Positions 36,854 to 48,061 of a stretch of 64,000 bases of DNA are shown in pieces. The DNA is taken from the NCBI GenBank assembly GCA_905147135.1, contig LR990050.1, positions 15,808,001-15,872,000 on the forward strand, given 5' to 3'. The notes beneath the pieces are model-generated. The model did not search any database. It saw only the letters and a program-made list of their open reading frames with translations, and was not told where the DNA came from. Position 1 is the first letter of the stretch; every line of letters begins with the position of its first letter. This DNA is from Blastobasis lacticolella (lineage: Eukaryota > Arthropoda > Insecta > Lepidoptera > Blastobasidae). Position numbers and translations under genes: made by a program.

Positions 36854-37250
36854 TAAAATAACTTTCATTTAAATTATTTGACAAAAAGTAAAAGGATAAC
36901 TATGCACTGCCCCAGTTGCTAAAGAAAACCTTACCTATGGAAGGTTAAACACATTTTGAATAATGTATACTTTTTGGGATGATGATGTCAAATAATGCCT
37001 TTTTATAATACCTAAAGGGATTCATATTGGCCGCAAATCTAAGGGGAAACCAACTGCACTACAATAAGTTGGTACTAAAACAAAAAACTTCATACAACTA
37101 TACGTTAAATGTCATTCGCAAACGTGTTTAAGAATTTGGTGCAACCCGGGTTAAAAGTACAAAAAACTTAAGTAGGTATATTAAAACGACGCGACGCTCT
37201 CTTCTTTGCCGCTGTACCATGTATGACTAGGTATTTCGTAATTGTTTCAG

Positions 37251-37661
37251 GTGATGACGAGGGACAATTAATTTACCACGATATGAATCTTTTTAATTAT
37301 AATAAAAAAAAGAAATGTAAAGATCCCAATCAATGTAAGTGTCAAATAAAAACTGTATATAGTTATGTATAACTACGGAATGATTTCTTCAAATGGTTAG
37401 GTTCCTCCGTGCGTATCAGCCACATTTATAGTATTGGACATTGCAACCCATGGACCGCAGCCGGATGTGACAATTGATAGAAATTACCTATTGACTGTGT
37501 CATTAAGTTACAGCGAAATGGAGTTCTACGAATTTAAATACGAATTGAACGTCAAAGGAGTACCTAACTTTTGTGCTGAAACTACGGACGACGGGCTACA
37601 GCACTTGCTTGACACGAAAACTGTCCAAGAACCAGACAAGGAAACCGAAGACAAGGCTTGA
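37251..37661 (+). pseudogene. Small secreted family, copy A (probably broken)
   Basis: Two exons match copies B and C: 37251-37334 (GDDEGQLIYHDMN) and 37401-37661 (opening VPPCVSATF, stop TGA, 86 codons). Three defects are visible. No signal-peptide exon was found upstream, where the family's exon 1 should lie. The A-run at 37303-37310 leaves exon 2 with 84 nt against 86 in copy B, so it does not join exon 3 in frame. The C-terminal tail ends about 35 residues earlier than in copy B. Exon 3 itself is open and well conserved, so loss may be recent, or the homopolymer shift may be a sequencing error. Function unknown. Confidence 0.6.
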
Positions 37662-37761
37662 TAGGGTTATGAATGAACGATTAAAATAAAAAATGGGAGA
37701 ACCTAGGTTTTCATGAAATCCTCCCTTGAAAGCAATTAAATATATACTCAAAGCCATATTT

Positions 37762-37975
37762 TTTTTTTATGTTATACGGCAGACAAACAGGCAAGCGGGC
37801 CACCTGATGGAAAGTGGTCACCGCTGCCTATGGACATCAGCAACACCAGAGGAGTCACTAATGCGTTGCCCGCCTCTGAAGAGACCTCTAATATACCTCT
37901 TGAATGATCCCATGTCATAGTCCAAAGGAAACACTGTGGCTGGGAGCTCATTCCACATCCGAATCGTACAAGCTT
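37762..37975 (+). repeat. Dispersed repeat family C, best copy
   Basis: Opens with a T-run then ACGGCAGACAAACAGGCAAG, followed by CACCTGATGGAAAGTGGTCA and 'ctctgaagagacctctaat'. Fragments recur at 8495, 13495, 23855 (reverse), 31448, 33588, 43390 and 63180. Common in lepidopteran genomes; the element class was not determined. Confidence 0.75.
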
Positions 37976-38269
37976 CTTACTTTATTATATCATAATCATC
38001 ATTGTTATAAGAGTTAAACTCTTGCTGGTGGAGCACATATATTATATCCTATAAAATAAGCTCTGTTTAAGATACATTTTTATATGTGAGTCGTGTGGAC
38101 CAATTTCCCTATAACGCCCTCTCTACGTTAAAACCCTGTGGTAGGCGACCGATCACATTTCCCATACCAATAGTCGTCGCCTATTTCATCCTAAGCTTCC
38201 TCATTCCTTTCTTCTAAGAAGGACTATATTAAATTATTTTTAACGGCCATGAAAATATTTTAGGTATCG

Positions 38270-38470
38270 ACTACAGTTCCGACTACCAGCGGTAGTAGCA
38301 CGACTATGGTCGCACAACCGCTGCCAATTAGGACAGCATTAGGGCAACGCCTATGAGGCGCATTAAAATTCGCCCCAAATGCGCCTCAAAATCGCCCGTC
38401 GTACGACCATGGTCGCACGATCGTTGCCAGTAAGGACAGTTAGGATCGTTGCCAGAGTACGACTATCAAA
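38270..38470. repeat. Repeat family D (palindrome-bearing)
   Basis: Carries CGTACGACCATGGTCGCACG, close to a palindrome, and repeats 'gttgccag..aaggacag' within itself. Related pieces occur near 12955-13050 and 28090-28190. Probably a non-autonomous DNA element. Confidence 0.55.
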
Positions 38471-38639
38471 ATGATATACGTACACATTAGACAAAGACAT
38501 CTCCTTCAAGTGCAGGGTGACACAAGGAATCCATTATTTCCGAGCGATAAACGCAAACACTTTGGCGATTTCGCGATCCGCTCATGAAACCCGTCCACCC
38601 GATACGTTTTCCGCTAACTAATTAGCGTACTCGAGGCCC

Positions 38640-39870
38640 TGTTCATACAAATGTATTAAAAGAGTGTATCCGGTTCCGGGATGATGGAATAGTGAGAAAG
38701 AGGTGTAGGAAGTAGTTAGGGACAAAAATACATGTTTCAAGCAACTCAGGGTCGGATAAGGAGGTGTACTTGGGAGCAAAGCGGCGAGCTAAAATGGCGG
38801 TGGCAAAAGTGCGGTCGACCCAGCTGGCTCCGCTTTATGATGCACTGGATACTGTTTAGAGGCATAAGCTCGTATACAAGCTGGCAAGAGTGGACGTGAC
38901 AAAGTGTGTTGCCATATAAAGTTGCCGGACGGCGAGTTGCTCACAGAAAAGCTATTTGCCATGACGGAATATAGAAACCTGAAAAATAATGGGGATCCGG
39001 GGCTTACACTTGCTCACTGAGCTATTCAACAGGATCGTAGGAACGCGGCTTATACCTGACGCTTAGCGCATAAATATTATTACGCCAATCTATAAAGGAA
39101 AGGGCAGTGTACAAGAGTGCGGCAACTATGGAGGTATATAACTTATGAGCCATATAATGAGTCTATTCGAACGTATTATAGACCAGAAACTTAGCTAAGA
39201 ATGCTCCTTGTCGGAATGCAAATACGGTTTCAAGCCGGGCTGCTGCACCATGGATTCAATCATTGCCCTCAAGGTCCTCCAAGAGTCCCACTGCAGTAGG
39301 ATCCAACCTTTATATATGGCTGTCTACAGTGTCCCTCGGGAGATAATCTGGTGGGCGATCAAAGTCTGTGCCCATCGCGTACATTAAGATTATCCAGGAC
39401 AATTACACTGAAGCCGTCGTCGAAACTATCGTAGGCACTCCCTTGTCGATTACTGTAGGTGTTCACAGGATTCGACAGGATCATGAGACCAGGGTAAAAC
39501 ATGTGGAACGTAGTACTAGAAAACAGTGGTTTGAAGCTGAACATCGCCAAAACAGAGTATGTGGCTAGCTGCAGCGCGGATCTTGAAACCATTTATATAG
39601 GGAACGAAGCTGTCAATAGAACAGATAAATTCAATTACCTCGGATCCGTGCTGCATGAGCCCGGCGATTTCGGCCCTGATGCCAAGTCCAGAATCTCTGC
39701 GGCTTGGACCAAGTGGATGTGTGTGTTGCATCGAGTGCGTAACAAGTACCTACATGTTCTCACGCCGTGGTAGCTTTGGCGTGAGAGATATCGCTCATAA
39801 AATCGAAGAGGCCCGGCCGCTCTGGTTTGGTCACGTTTTGGGGTCTGCCTTGACCATGATCGCGGACTTG
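38640..39870 (+). mobile_element. Degenerate LINE (ORF2 reverse transcriptase region)
   Basis: Reading through frame breaks gives ORF2 landmarks in order: IYKGKGSVQECGNYGG, YGFKPGCCTMDSIIAL (RT motif before the palm), YIKIIQDNYTEA, then KLNIAKTEYVA and NYLGSVLHEPGD. The YADD catalytic box lies in a deleted stretch. Many stops show it is long dead. The conserved phrases are those of an RTE-like clade. It separates copies A and B of the small secreted family. Confidence 0.82.
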
Positions 39871-40009
39871 GCACATCAATTTACAGTCATTCATGTAAGG
39901 AAAATGAAATTTGTAAGATAGTAGGAATCTAATATATTACAAAAAGAAAATATTTGTTATCGAGAAATATTCTTAGAATATATATTTTTAAAAATATTGT
40001 TTGAAATGG

Positions 40010-40180
40010 ATAAACTCAAAAACTACTTAAACGATTTTAATATTTATTTAACTATAGAAAGCTACATTATCAGAAAGTATCATAGGCTATACCTAGTTTT
40101 TACTAAAATTCAATGTGGTTCCCACGGGAACAGGCCCAGAATTTATTAGTCGAATTTTACGCGGTAGAAGTCGCGGGCAA
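40010..40180 (+). repeat. Dispersed repeat block shared with 13120-13320
   Basis: Shares 'tatagaaagctacattatcag', 'ataggctata' and 'gaattttacg' with the block in tetraspanin-1 intron 1. The phrase 'gttcccacgggaac' is typical of lepidopteran Helitron-like elements. No coding. Confidence 0.5.
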
Positions 40181-40514
40181 AAAAGGTATTATACAATATT
40201 TAGATTAGGCTTAAATATACATTTTCTCTGTTTTGACGTGAATACATGAACGTCTTATTTTTCAGAAAGGGAATGCACGACAGATTTTCCAGCGACATAA
40301 AAATTGTGTACTTTTACACGGCGATTACTCGAAAACTATAATTGATAGACAAAAAGTGAAACCAGCAACGTAAAGTGTTGTATAATTAACTTTTAACATT
40401 CGTTCAATACATTAGTACAAAACATACACGTGCTTGATTAATAAATAATTTTCTCCATTAATAATAATCATTTCTTTATTTGGTACCTACTATCACAAGT
40501 GGTAAGACTTTCAA

Positions 40515-42780
40515 ATGGATTCGATAAGCAAAGCTTTAATATTTTTTATAGGAGTCGGTTTTATCAACGTTGTTGTTTGTTGTAATGTTCACTATTCATA
40601 TAGTTTCGGTGAGTTCCATACGTCAAAACTTTCATGTTAAATCTTTCTGCGGAATCCATGAGTTCCATAGGAAATGCATGGAAACTGAAAAGGTGCTCAG
40701 GGAGTTTTGTTATCCGACGATCGTTGAGAACGGTTTCTGCAAAATATTAGGTGTATTAAAGACTTCGTTGTACCAACACAACTTTGTATTAGAACTATCT
40801 AAAACTCGAAATCGTAAGCCAAACAATCCAACACAATCGCAATTTCAACTTCTTTCAAAGCGCCAACTTGCCACGTAAAATGGGCGCGGTTGGGGAACAT
40901 GGTGGCGCGCGGCGCGGAAGCTTCAAATAGAATTTGGTGGCGTTAGCCGCGTACGCCACACGCAAGTTGCGAAAATAAGCACGCGTCGGGGCGGTCGCCG
41001 TAAATTCAAATTGAATTTATCTACGAGTTAATAAATAACGTATATTTGTTTGTTTAGCCTGTAAACTTTATTAGTAAAGCTCCACATTGTAAGGGGAACA
41101 GGATGGGTTCTCTTTCTGTTCACCGGATTTCAAATTTGCATTAAAATTAAGGCGCTTTGTACTTATTTCGACTGACGCTGTACCATTTCAGTAAGTATTT
41201 TGTAATTCTTTCAGGTGATGATGATGAGGCAGAAATAATATACCACGATATGAATGTTTTAAAAGGCAATAAAAACTCAAATGTAAACATCCCAATCATT
41301 GTAAGTACCTAATAAAATCTATTCTTATAGTTAGGTATATTTCCAGAATGAATTCTTGAAATAGAAAACGACGTACTAATTTAAAATTCTATGGAGTATT
41401 TAGCTAATAAATGTTTTTGTCTATTTAAATTAGATCAGTTAATATAATATATCTCTAATACATATGTTTGGTCTGAAATTTCGAACAAGGTCCGCTTGTA
41501 TACCTACATATTTCATTTCTATTATTTTGTACTGACGGTCCGTCTCAACGGTAATGGAGTACGATTTAAAAATTATTTTATAATTAATGATTTATAATGA
41601 GTAGGTACCTAAATTAAGTACTATAGATAGATACGGGTTTATCTGCGACCCCAAAATCATTATTAAGCTCAAGGGACTTACTACACGAAGGGTATAAAGC
41701 AGTGTCATGTCATGAGGGCATATTGGATCCTGAGTTAGAGTAATCAGTGAAGCAGCACAAGACTAAGACAGATTTATCCCAGAAGTGAATACTCGTATAT
41801 TTCACACCATCTGTGATACAATAGATAAAGCAATAACAGCGTCAGATTTAGCAAACTCGGGAGTTAAGACAGCATCCCTCCACGACATTTTCGTGTCAAT
41901 TATAATGCGGATCTGAGTGGTTCAGTTGGTTAACATGACTAACATGCCATGTCTAACTTAACATGCTATAACTTACAATGCCTGACACGCAGAGGTCCCG
42001 GGTTCAATTTCTGGCCGAGCAGAAATTGAAATTATGACCTGCGGGAGACCCAAGAAGCGATGGATTGACATCGTCGAGTCGGATGCGAGAGCCAACGGCT
42101 TACAATGTAAGGATGCCGAAGATCTGTCAAAGTGGAGTAAGAAGAGCAGGAAAGCGGACAATGGCAGAAGTCGAAATTAAACGCTCGGATGATGACGATG
42201 AGATAGATGCGGGCAGTACAATTTGTAATTTTAACTCTAAGGAAACGTTTTCTTATTTTTTTATATAAAAAAGGCAGTCGACGAAGTCACCATTTCTATG
42301 GTCTAGCGGGCGGCTCGTAGTTTTGACAGGGTCTTATACGCTTTAGACCAGTTGTAATGTTCACGTAGGTAAAAGCTACTCCTACCAGCTACTTATTATC
42401 CTTTTCATATTTAGGTACCTCCGTGTGTATCAGTAACATTTATATTATTGGACATTGCAACCCATGGACCGAAGCCGGATGTGGCAATCGATATGAATTA
42501 CTTATTGACTGTGTCATTTAGTCCCCAACGGAATGTAGAATTCAGCTATGAATTGAAGGTCAAAGGAGTACCTAACCATTGTGCTGAAACTACGGACGAA
42601 GACCTACAGCACCTGCTTGACACGAAAACTGTCCAAGAATCACCAGAACAAGACGATCGAACCTTGTTACGGAGGTCAAGGTTTAATAAGAGCAGGAAAT
42701 ACGAATTACTGAAATTGGAAAAAAACGGAAACCCCAAGTATTTAAGAAATTTACGGAAATTAATTAAATATCTTCTTTAA
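40515..42780 (+). CDS. Small secreted protein family, copy B (intact, 181 aa)
   Basis: Exons: 40515-40608, 41215-41300, 42415-42780 (stop TAA); phases 1 and 0 join and all sites are GT-AG. Residues 1-22 form a signal peptide (hydrophobic FFIGVGFINVVV, likely cleaved near VCC). Exon 2 encodes an acidic start (GDDDEAEIIYHDMN). Exon 3 encodes a hydrophobic beta-rich core (VSVTFILLDIATHGPKP, LLTVSF, ELKVKGVP), then an acidic linker and a Lys/Arg-rich tail. No known domain is certain; the core loosely recalls the insect MBF2-type secreted fold. Its neighbours A and C are paralogues. The first intron contains sequence duplicated near copy A, and the second carries a tRNA-headed repeat and a LINE tail. 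No function is assigned. Confidence 0.75.
41905..42200 (+). mobile_element. tRNA-like segment joined to a LINE 3' end
   Basis: 41912-42012 reads like a tRNA-derived head: GAGTGGTTCAGTTGGTTAAC then a B box GGTTCAATTTC, with an inserted stretch between. From 42035 the frame gives RPKKRWIDIVESDARANG and CKDAEDLSKW, a LINE ORF2 tail, ending in a GAT/GACGAT run. The parts may be one chimeric retroposon or two adjacent ones. It lies in intron 2 of copy B. Confidence 0.6.
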
Positions 42781-43124
42781 AATTATATTGTTGCGTGTTT
42801 GTTTCTTTATTAAATCATCATAATCATTAATTTAAGGATTAAACTCTTGCTGATGGAGTAAGCACCATAATTGTCTTTGTTACTTACAACACTGCATAAA
42901 TAACTTAGAATAAAGTGTACATTTTTAATGCGTGTGGACTGGACCAATTTGCTTTTAACACTCCCTCGCTACATAATGGAGACGATAGAAAATTTTATCA
43001 AATGCAAAAATAATTTTTCAAGTCGTCCCGACTAGGGCTTTCATTGCGCAATCGAATCAGAAATGAGATCTACAGTCGAACACTGCCAAGCTTAAGTGGC
43101 AGTGGACAGTAAAGTTCTCGAGTA

Positions 43125-43315
43125 GCTACGTACTGAATGACGCAGCCCGGCGAGGTGTGGCGTGGCGTGCCTTCCGTAAGGTGGACCGACTACCTGGTAA
43201 AGGTCGCAGGAACCAGCTGGATACGTAAGGTGCAGAACTGGCCTTTGTAAAAGACTCTGGGAGAGGCCTATGTCCAGCCGTGGGCGTCTTTCGTCTGATA
43301 TGATGATGATGATGA
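43125..43315 (+). mobile_element. LINE 3' end fragment with (GAT)n tail
   Basis: The + strand frames read SVRWTDYLVKVAG then LGEAYVQPW, a conserved C-terminal ORF2 segment of another LINE group (usual form: RWTDDLVKVAG .. GEAYVQQW). It ends at (GAT)n near 43300-43314. Repeat family C debris follows at about 43385-43460. Confidence 0.65.
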
Positions 43316-43912
43316 CTAGTAGTTTCAGAGATTAGCCCGTTCAATAGAAAGCCACACAAGCAAAAAAGGTACTCCAAAAAAATTTTTCCCTCTTGGTCTC
43401 GCCTGGTGGTAAGTGACGAAACAGCCCATTCGGTTGAAGGTAACCAACCTTGAAGGTGTCCAGAATAGTCCAAATTCCGTGAACATACTCGCAGACAACG
43501 GAAAAGGTTGAATCCATCCACGACGTACGTCCACGCGTTGAGTATTAGAGATTTTGCTAGATGTGAAAGTAGAAAAGAATGGCGTAGAAATGAAGAACAG
43601 AGTGGCTTAAATTTTCTGACCAACTCTTTTTAAGTGTTTTGCATAACTTTGCTAATACTTGGTCGAAAACTTAAATTGAGAGAAATGATATAAGACCAAT
43701 CATTTTACACATAGAGAGGTGTACCTACATGTAAAATCATTGTTTGAAAGGTTCATCAAGTAATGAATGAGCTAGCAAGAGGATTCAAAATATTTAAGGT
43801 AACTGAGATCAGAATTTAAAGGAATTAAATAAGTTCTTAAGTTCCATACAGAAACGAACGGAACCAGGTACGATTTTAGGTGGGCTTCATAATTTCCCTC
43901 TAGCTTGTTATT

Positions 43913-44260
43913 TTAATTAATAAAATGGAACTCAGAAATTATGATTCTGTCTTGTTTAAGTGAAGTATTTAGATTTTGGACCATTGATCTACTAAACCGT
44001 AGATAAAGCACTTCATACAAAAATGCGCTTGAAATCTGTCCCCTAATTGACAATACATTTGTACGTAGCAATTTTATGCCAAATACGCACGCCCCAATCA
44101 AAATGCCATTACGTACAGTATCGTATTTACCAAATATCAACTTTTTTTTATACTTATAAAGCTCAAAATTGCTTTTCGCGCTGTGGATAATGCTTTCTTT
44201 TTGTGAAGCCGGGATAGAAGCTAAGGATGATGATAAATAAGAACGTAACTTATCATCCAT
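43913..44260 (-). CDS. Small intronless gene, 115 aa, one membrane segment
   Basis: The open frame starts at an ATG in a good context (AAAAATGGAT) and ends at TAA. It is the longest clean single-exon frame outside repeats in this part of the window. It begins acidic then Ser/Ala-rich (MDDKLRSYLSSSLASIPASQ), has a basic stretch (LYKYKKKLIFGKY) and one predicted hydrophobic helix (GILIGACVFGIKLL), then an amphipathic tail. It could be a small mitochondrial or other membrane protein, but I do not recognise the family. An ATTAAA overlaps the stop region on the - strand. It sits between copies B and C of the secreted family, in the opposite direction. Confidence 0.5.
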   Translation of the reverse strand: MDDKLRSYLSSSLASIPASQKESIIHSAKSNFELYKYKKKLIFGKYDTVRNGILIGACVFGIKLLRTNVLSIRGQISSAFLYEVLYLRFSRSMVQNLNTSLKQDRIIISEFHFIN

Positions 44261-44542
44261 TTTTGTTCAAAGCCAAATGTAACCGAAACCTATTAAACTT
44301 GATTAGATAAAAGTAATAAACCCACAACGTGTATGTACAGTTCATACCGCCGACAAATGTTTAATATTATGTTCAATTAATTGACATTTCACATCACTTC
44401 ATTATAATGGTTGTTTTAATAATCGTTCACAACATTTTAAATGGATTTTTAAGAATTACACGAACAAATTGTGTCTTTTAATCACTAGTTGTCACATTTG
44501 ATTGCCAATCTTTGATATATGTGGGTACATTGAGATGTAAAT

Positions 44543-47224
44543 ATGGCGCCTTTGTGTGCTAAAGTGGATTTGAACAGAATTCTATTTTTTTGTTTAATAT
44601 TTGTTATAGACGGTGCTTTTAGTTGTCAAACTCAGCACGATTATGAATTTGGTGAGTTATTTGCATACAACAGGGTCATAGAGGTCAAACGGCATTGGCT
44701 CTACTGTCATTACCTGATCTTCCAAATCCTAGATTATGGGCAAGGCGGACCCGCCTGGCACGCGAGAGCTCTACCGGGATGTTGACACCAAGATGATGAT
44801 TATTGTTATAGCATACATATGTGTACCAGTATTGGCATACATAGAAATGGTTCCATGAAAGGAGAAGGCTACTTTTAACCCCAATTCCGCCAGAGCGGAG
44901 TCACGATCAAAGGCTCATTTTGTCTTATTTTCAGGTGAGGACTCAGGAAAAATAATATTTTTCGACCGTAATTATATTAAACCTAATGAAGCCAAAATTA
45001 CAAAAGTTCAAATTAGCGTAAGTATTAAATCAATTAAAGAGTCGGGCGGACGAGCCGCTTCACCATGAGGTTACAAGCAACTGTCTTCGCTCTATGGCCT
45101 AAGGTATAGAAAAAGTTATGGTTCAATTTAGTCAATTGTAATTTTGCCAAAAATTACCCGTTTTTCAGAATAGCTTCTCAAAAATTTACATAGATGTCGC
45201 CCTGTAATGACTCAAACAATATCATCTTTTGACTATGGCAATCATATGTGTGACTGTCATTATTCATTGCCTCAGAACAAATTAAACCGCGTTAAAATAC
45301 TAGTTATTATTTAGTATTTGCTGAAGTACTACCATGCTAACCTTAAGTTTACTTCTTTATTTAAAGTTCATGGACAATGAGGTACAAAGGCGGACATAAA
45401 ATTACACAGCTTTATCATGCGGCCAAACAGATATCGATTAATAAATGAAGTTGAGTCCCAGGGTTCAAAGATATCTATTCAAAAACCGTAAAATTTATAG
45501 ATCTAAAGGAATGGCATCGAAATAAAGACCATTAGCCGGTGTTGACGGTGAGGGAAAACATCGTGATGAAACCTGCACATTCAGGCGCCTGGATGTGTAG
45601 CCATGATCCAATCTGGTCAGGTTCCCCTGGTAGCGGGTCATGGAGGTCAGATGGCAGTCGCTCCACTGTAACTACCTGACCTGGATCCTGGATCATGATC
45701 AAGGCGGATCCCGGGCCCTCGTGCGCAAGAGCGTCCCGGTGTTGATGGCGACAATAATTCAGTCGTTAGAGCGCGCCCTCTATTATTATTTCAGGGAACC
45801 GAGCCATGAAAACGGCACATTGGTTCTATAGTACCTTAGTTAGGTCATAGACAAAGTACACAGTTCCTTATAACCTGCTGGCGAAGATGCTCGTCCGTGC
45901 GGTATAACTTGTGCTATAGAGAATAGACAAATCAGTCTATTCACGTTCAATTTCACGTACATAGGCTGCGGTGATTGCTTACCTTGTTTGCCATATTTGT
46001 GGTTAAAAAAAATTCTGACTATTTACTTCGTCATAACAGTACCATCAAAGTTGAGTTAGTCCATTGTTATGTTTAGTATACCCACAGGAGCGTTCGGTGG
46101 CCGAGTGGTTATGGTAACCGCAAGTAAGCAAGCAAGAGGTACCGGGTTCGAATCCCACTGCGGCTATGTACCAGTGACTCTATTCTGAGTTATGTACATT
46201 CGTTGAATCTGATAGCAGTGTCACGGAGGTCAGATGGCAGTCGCTAAATTGTAATTAATTGATCTACCAAATCCAAGATCATGGTCAAAGCGGACCCCAG
46301 GCCCTCGTGCGCGAGATTATAATCGGGCTATTAACGCCAAGATGATTATTTTATTTTAGTATACCTACAGTGCGACCAGGAACATAATAAACGCGAAAAA
46401 GGGCATTAGTTTGCGCGCAAGATTAGTCTGCTCGAAAGTATGGCATCCAAGTATGTCTATCCTAGCTGGTGTCCGGCATAGTAGACTAGCACCAACCCCT
46501 CACACTCATGGGTATCGTAGAGAGCGATTAATGTTTTCGAGGCATAACATCTAGAGTTTCCGTGGCTGGAAAATGGGCGGCAGCGTTTTCATTTATTATA
46601 TTTAGAACACTGCGATCTTCATTCAACCTTCCAGATCTTATGGCAATAACCACCCCTTTCGTGGGAGAGGTTCTAAATCCTGCAGTGGACTGTTATGGGC
46701 TGTGACGATGATGATAATAGTCTTGTTTGTGCTTTCGCATAAAAATACAGTAAATTCAAATATAAATTGCTATGTATAGCGGCGGATACATACAAATCTC
46801 TTTTGGTATCACCGTTCATTCTATTCTAAAAATAATGTTAGTAAATTATGGAAATATAATAAATGCTTTTGTTTAGATTCCTCTCTGCGCGAAACTCACG
46901 TATGTATATGTGTTACTGGGAACCCACGGAACGCGGCCACGAGTGCAAATGACCAAGAATTTTGTTATCATTATAACGTTCAAACATAATGAAAAAAGTG
47001 AATGCCACTACCAGATAGCTGGTAAAGGTGTATACGTACCTGGATGTTGTATAGATTGGACAGGCGAAGCTGTGGAAGAGGAGCCTACGAATCTTATGTA
47101 CAGAACTTTTAACAATACACAGCATAAACTGTCGTTGAATCCTCATGGACAACCAAAAAAGTACATTCGGGGCTCTGATAGTTTAAAAAGAAAATATTAT
47201 TCATTTAATCGTACTTATTATTAA
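44543..47224 (+). CDS. Small secreted protein family, copy C (intact, 179 aa)
   Basis: Exons: 44543-44651, 44935-45017, 46877-47224 (stop TAA); intron phases 1 and 0, the same as copy B. The signal peptide is near the N terminus (RILFFCLIFVIDGAFS, likely cleaved around residue 27). Exon 2: GEDSGKIIFFDRNYIKPNEA. Exon 3: a hydrophobic core ending FVIIITFKHN, then GKGVYVPGCCIDW, an acidic segment (VEEEP) and a basic, tyrosine-rich tail. Identity to copy B is low outside the core (THG.(R/K)P, KGV.(V)P), so this duplication is old, whereas A and B are close. AATAAA near 47360 may serve as the polyadenylation signal. Intron 2 is full of SINEs. Function unknown. Confidence 0.72.
44668..44812 (+). 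mobile_element. SINE family A, 3' fragment
   Basis: Only the tail half is present ('caaggcggacccgcc', 'gcgagagctctaccgggatg', then GATGATGATT). It lies in intron 1 of copy C. Confidence 0.75.
45540..45755 (+). mobile_element. SINE family A, headless copy
   Basis: Starts within the body ('ggtgagggaaaacatcgtgatg') and runs to the tail ('gggccctcgtgcgcaagagc'). A 5' truncated copy in intron 2 of copy C. Confidence 0.8.
46091..46350 (+). mobile_element. SINE family A with intact promoter boxes
   Basis: Head GAGCGTTCGGTGGCCGAGTGG, slightly over the A box, then B box GGTTCGAATCC at about 46144-46154. The body has a deletion after 'gaatctgatag', and the tail ends near 'aacgccaagatgatta'. Intron 2 of copy C. 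Confidence 0.85.
46462..46722 (+). repeat. Dispersed repeat family B, copy 4
   Basis: Full-length-like, ending in a GAT-rich run. Lies between SINE A and exon 3 in intron 2 of copy C. Confidence 0.82.
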
Positions 47225-47745
47225 ATTTTATTAGCAGACGATCTTTCCGATTCGTTTCGTTTCCCGCATGATTTCTATCGCAAACCGCCGCGCGCTTGTC
47301 AAAAAGGCACCTACTTTAATTTTCCTGAACTATCCATGAAGAAGTACCGGGCTTTGGTCAATAAATATTATTTTAGGTATATTATTTCTTTTTTCCCTCT
47401 CAATACAAAGTATGGTTACCAGAGACCAGAAAAAGCACTAGGGTACCTACCTGAGACACCACGGACCAAAACCAAATGCTTTTTTGTAAGTGCAAGCATG
47501 ACACGTGTCTCTACACTCAGCAGGATCCCACGCCATAGCCCTAGAACGATTTGAGAATTAGATATATCGAATCCTAAAACCTTACTGGTAACCTTGGCCT
47601 GGCTGGTAACCTGGTCGCCAAGGTACCTTGCGTCAAATCCAGTAGTATTGATTTTTTGCAAAAATGATGTTGGCCTAATCTAAGTTTAAAAGTATTTAGT
47701 ATATATCAAAAGTATGAGACCTCGAGTGCCGACCGCAATTTGTCA
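47225..47745. other. 3' flank of copy C, no gene seen
   Basis: Contains the likely 3' UTR of copy C and a stretch at 47575-47640 with repeated ctGGTAAcct/ctTGGcc words. The open frame on either strand there has no recognisable content. Confidence 0.45.
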
Positions 47746-48061
47746 CAAATCTCGAATCGCTGTGGGAAAAAAGTTACTGTCAATTAAATAATTTTCACTT
47801 TGTACTGGAAAATTCAGCCTATTTAACCAATAACGATTGTCATTGGAAAGAATATTGTGTTTCTACAGCTTTTACTATGGCAACAACTCTCGAATCACTG
47901 TGGGAAAAAGTTATGATCAACTGAAATAACGTCAATTTTATACTGGAAAATGCAGCCGATATGACCAATGACGTTGAGCGATATTTCATTGGAAAGGATT
48001 TTCTATTTTCTATAACTTTTATTACAGCGATAACTCTAATCGCTGTGTAAATAAAGTTATG
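47746..48061. repeat. Diverged tandem repeat, about 2.3 units of 137-145 bp
   Basis: Units start at about 47746, 47883 and 48028, each opening with (A)CTCTCGAATC(G/A)CTGTG and 'aaaaagtta'. Internal phrases 'tactggaaaat(t/g)cagcc', 'accaat(a/g)acg' and 'cattggaaag' recur. The third unit is cut off by the poly-A-like end of the SINE at 48062. Confidence 0.8.

Noticed and set aside
40570..40878. 102-codon open frame on the + strand with a hydrophobic start
   Set aside because: It overlaps the signal-peptide exon of copy B in another frame and continues into intron 1. The same segment near copy A has stops, so it is duplicated intron.
43126..43623. 165-codon open frame on the - strand
   Set aside because: It runs antisense through a LINE 3' end with a (GAT)n tail and family C debris, and it reads poly-His from the microsatellite.
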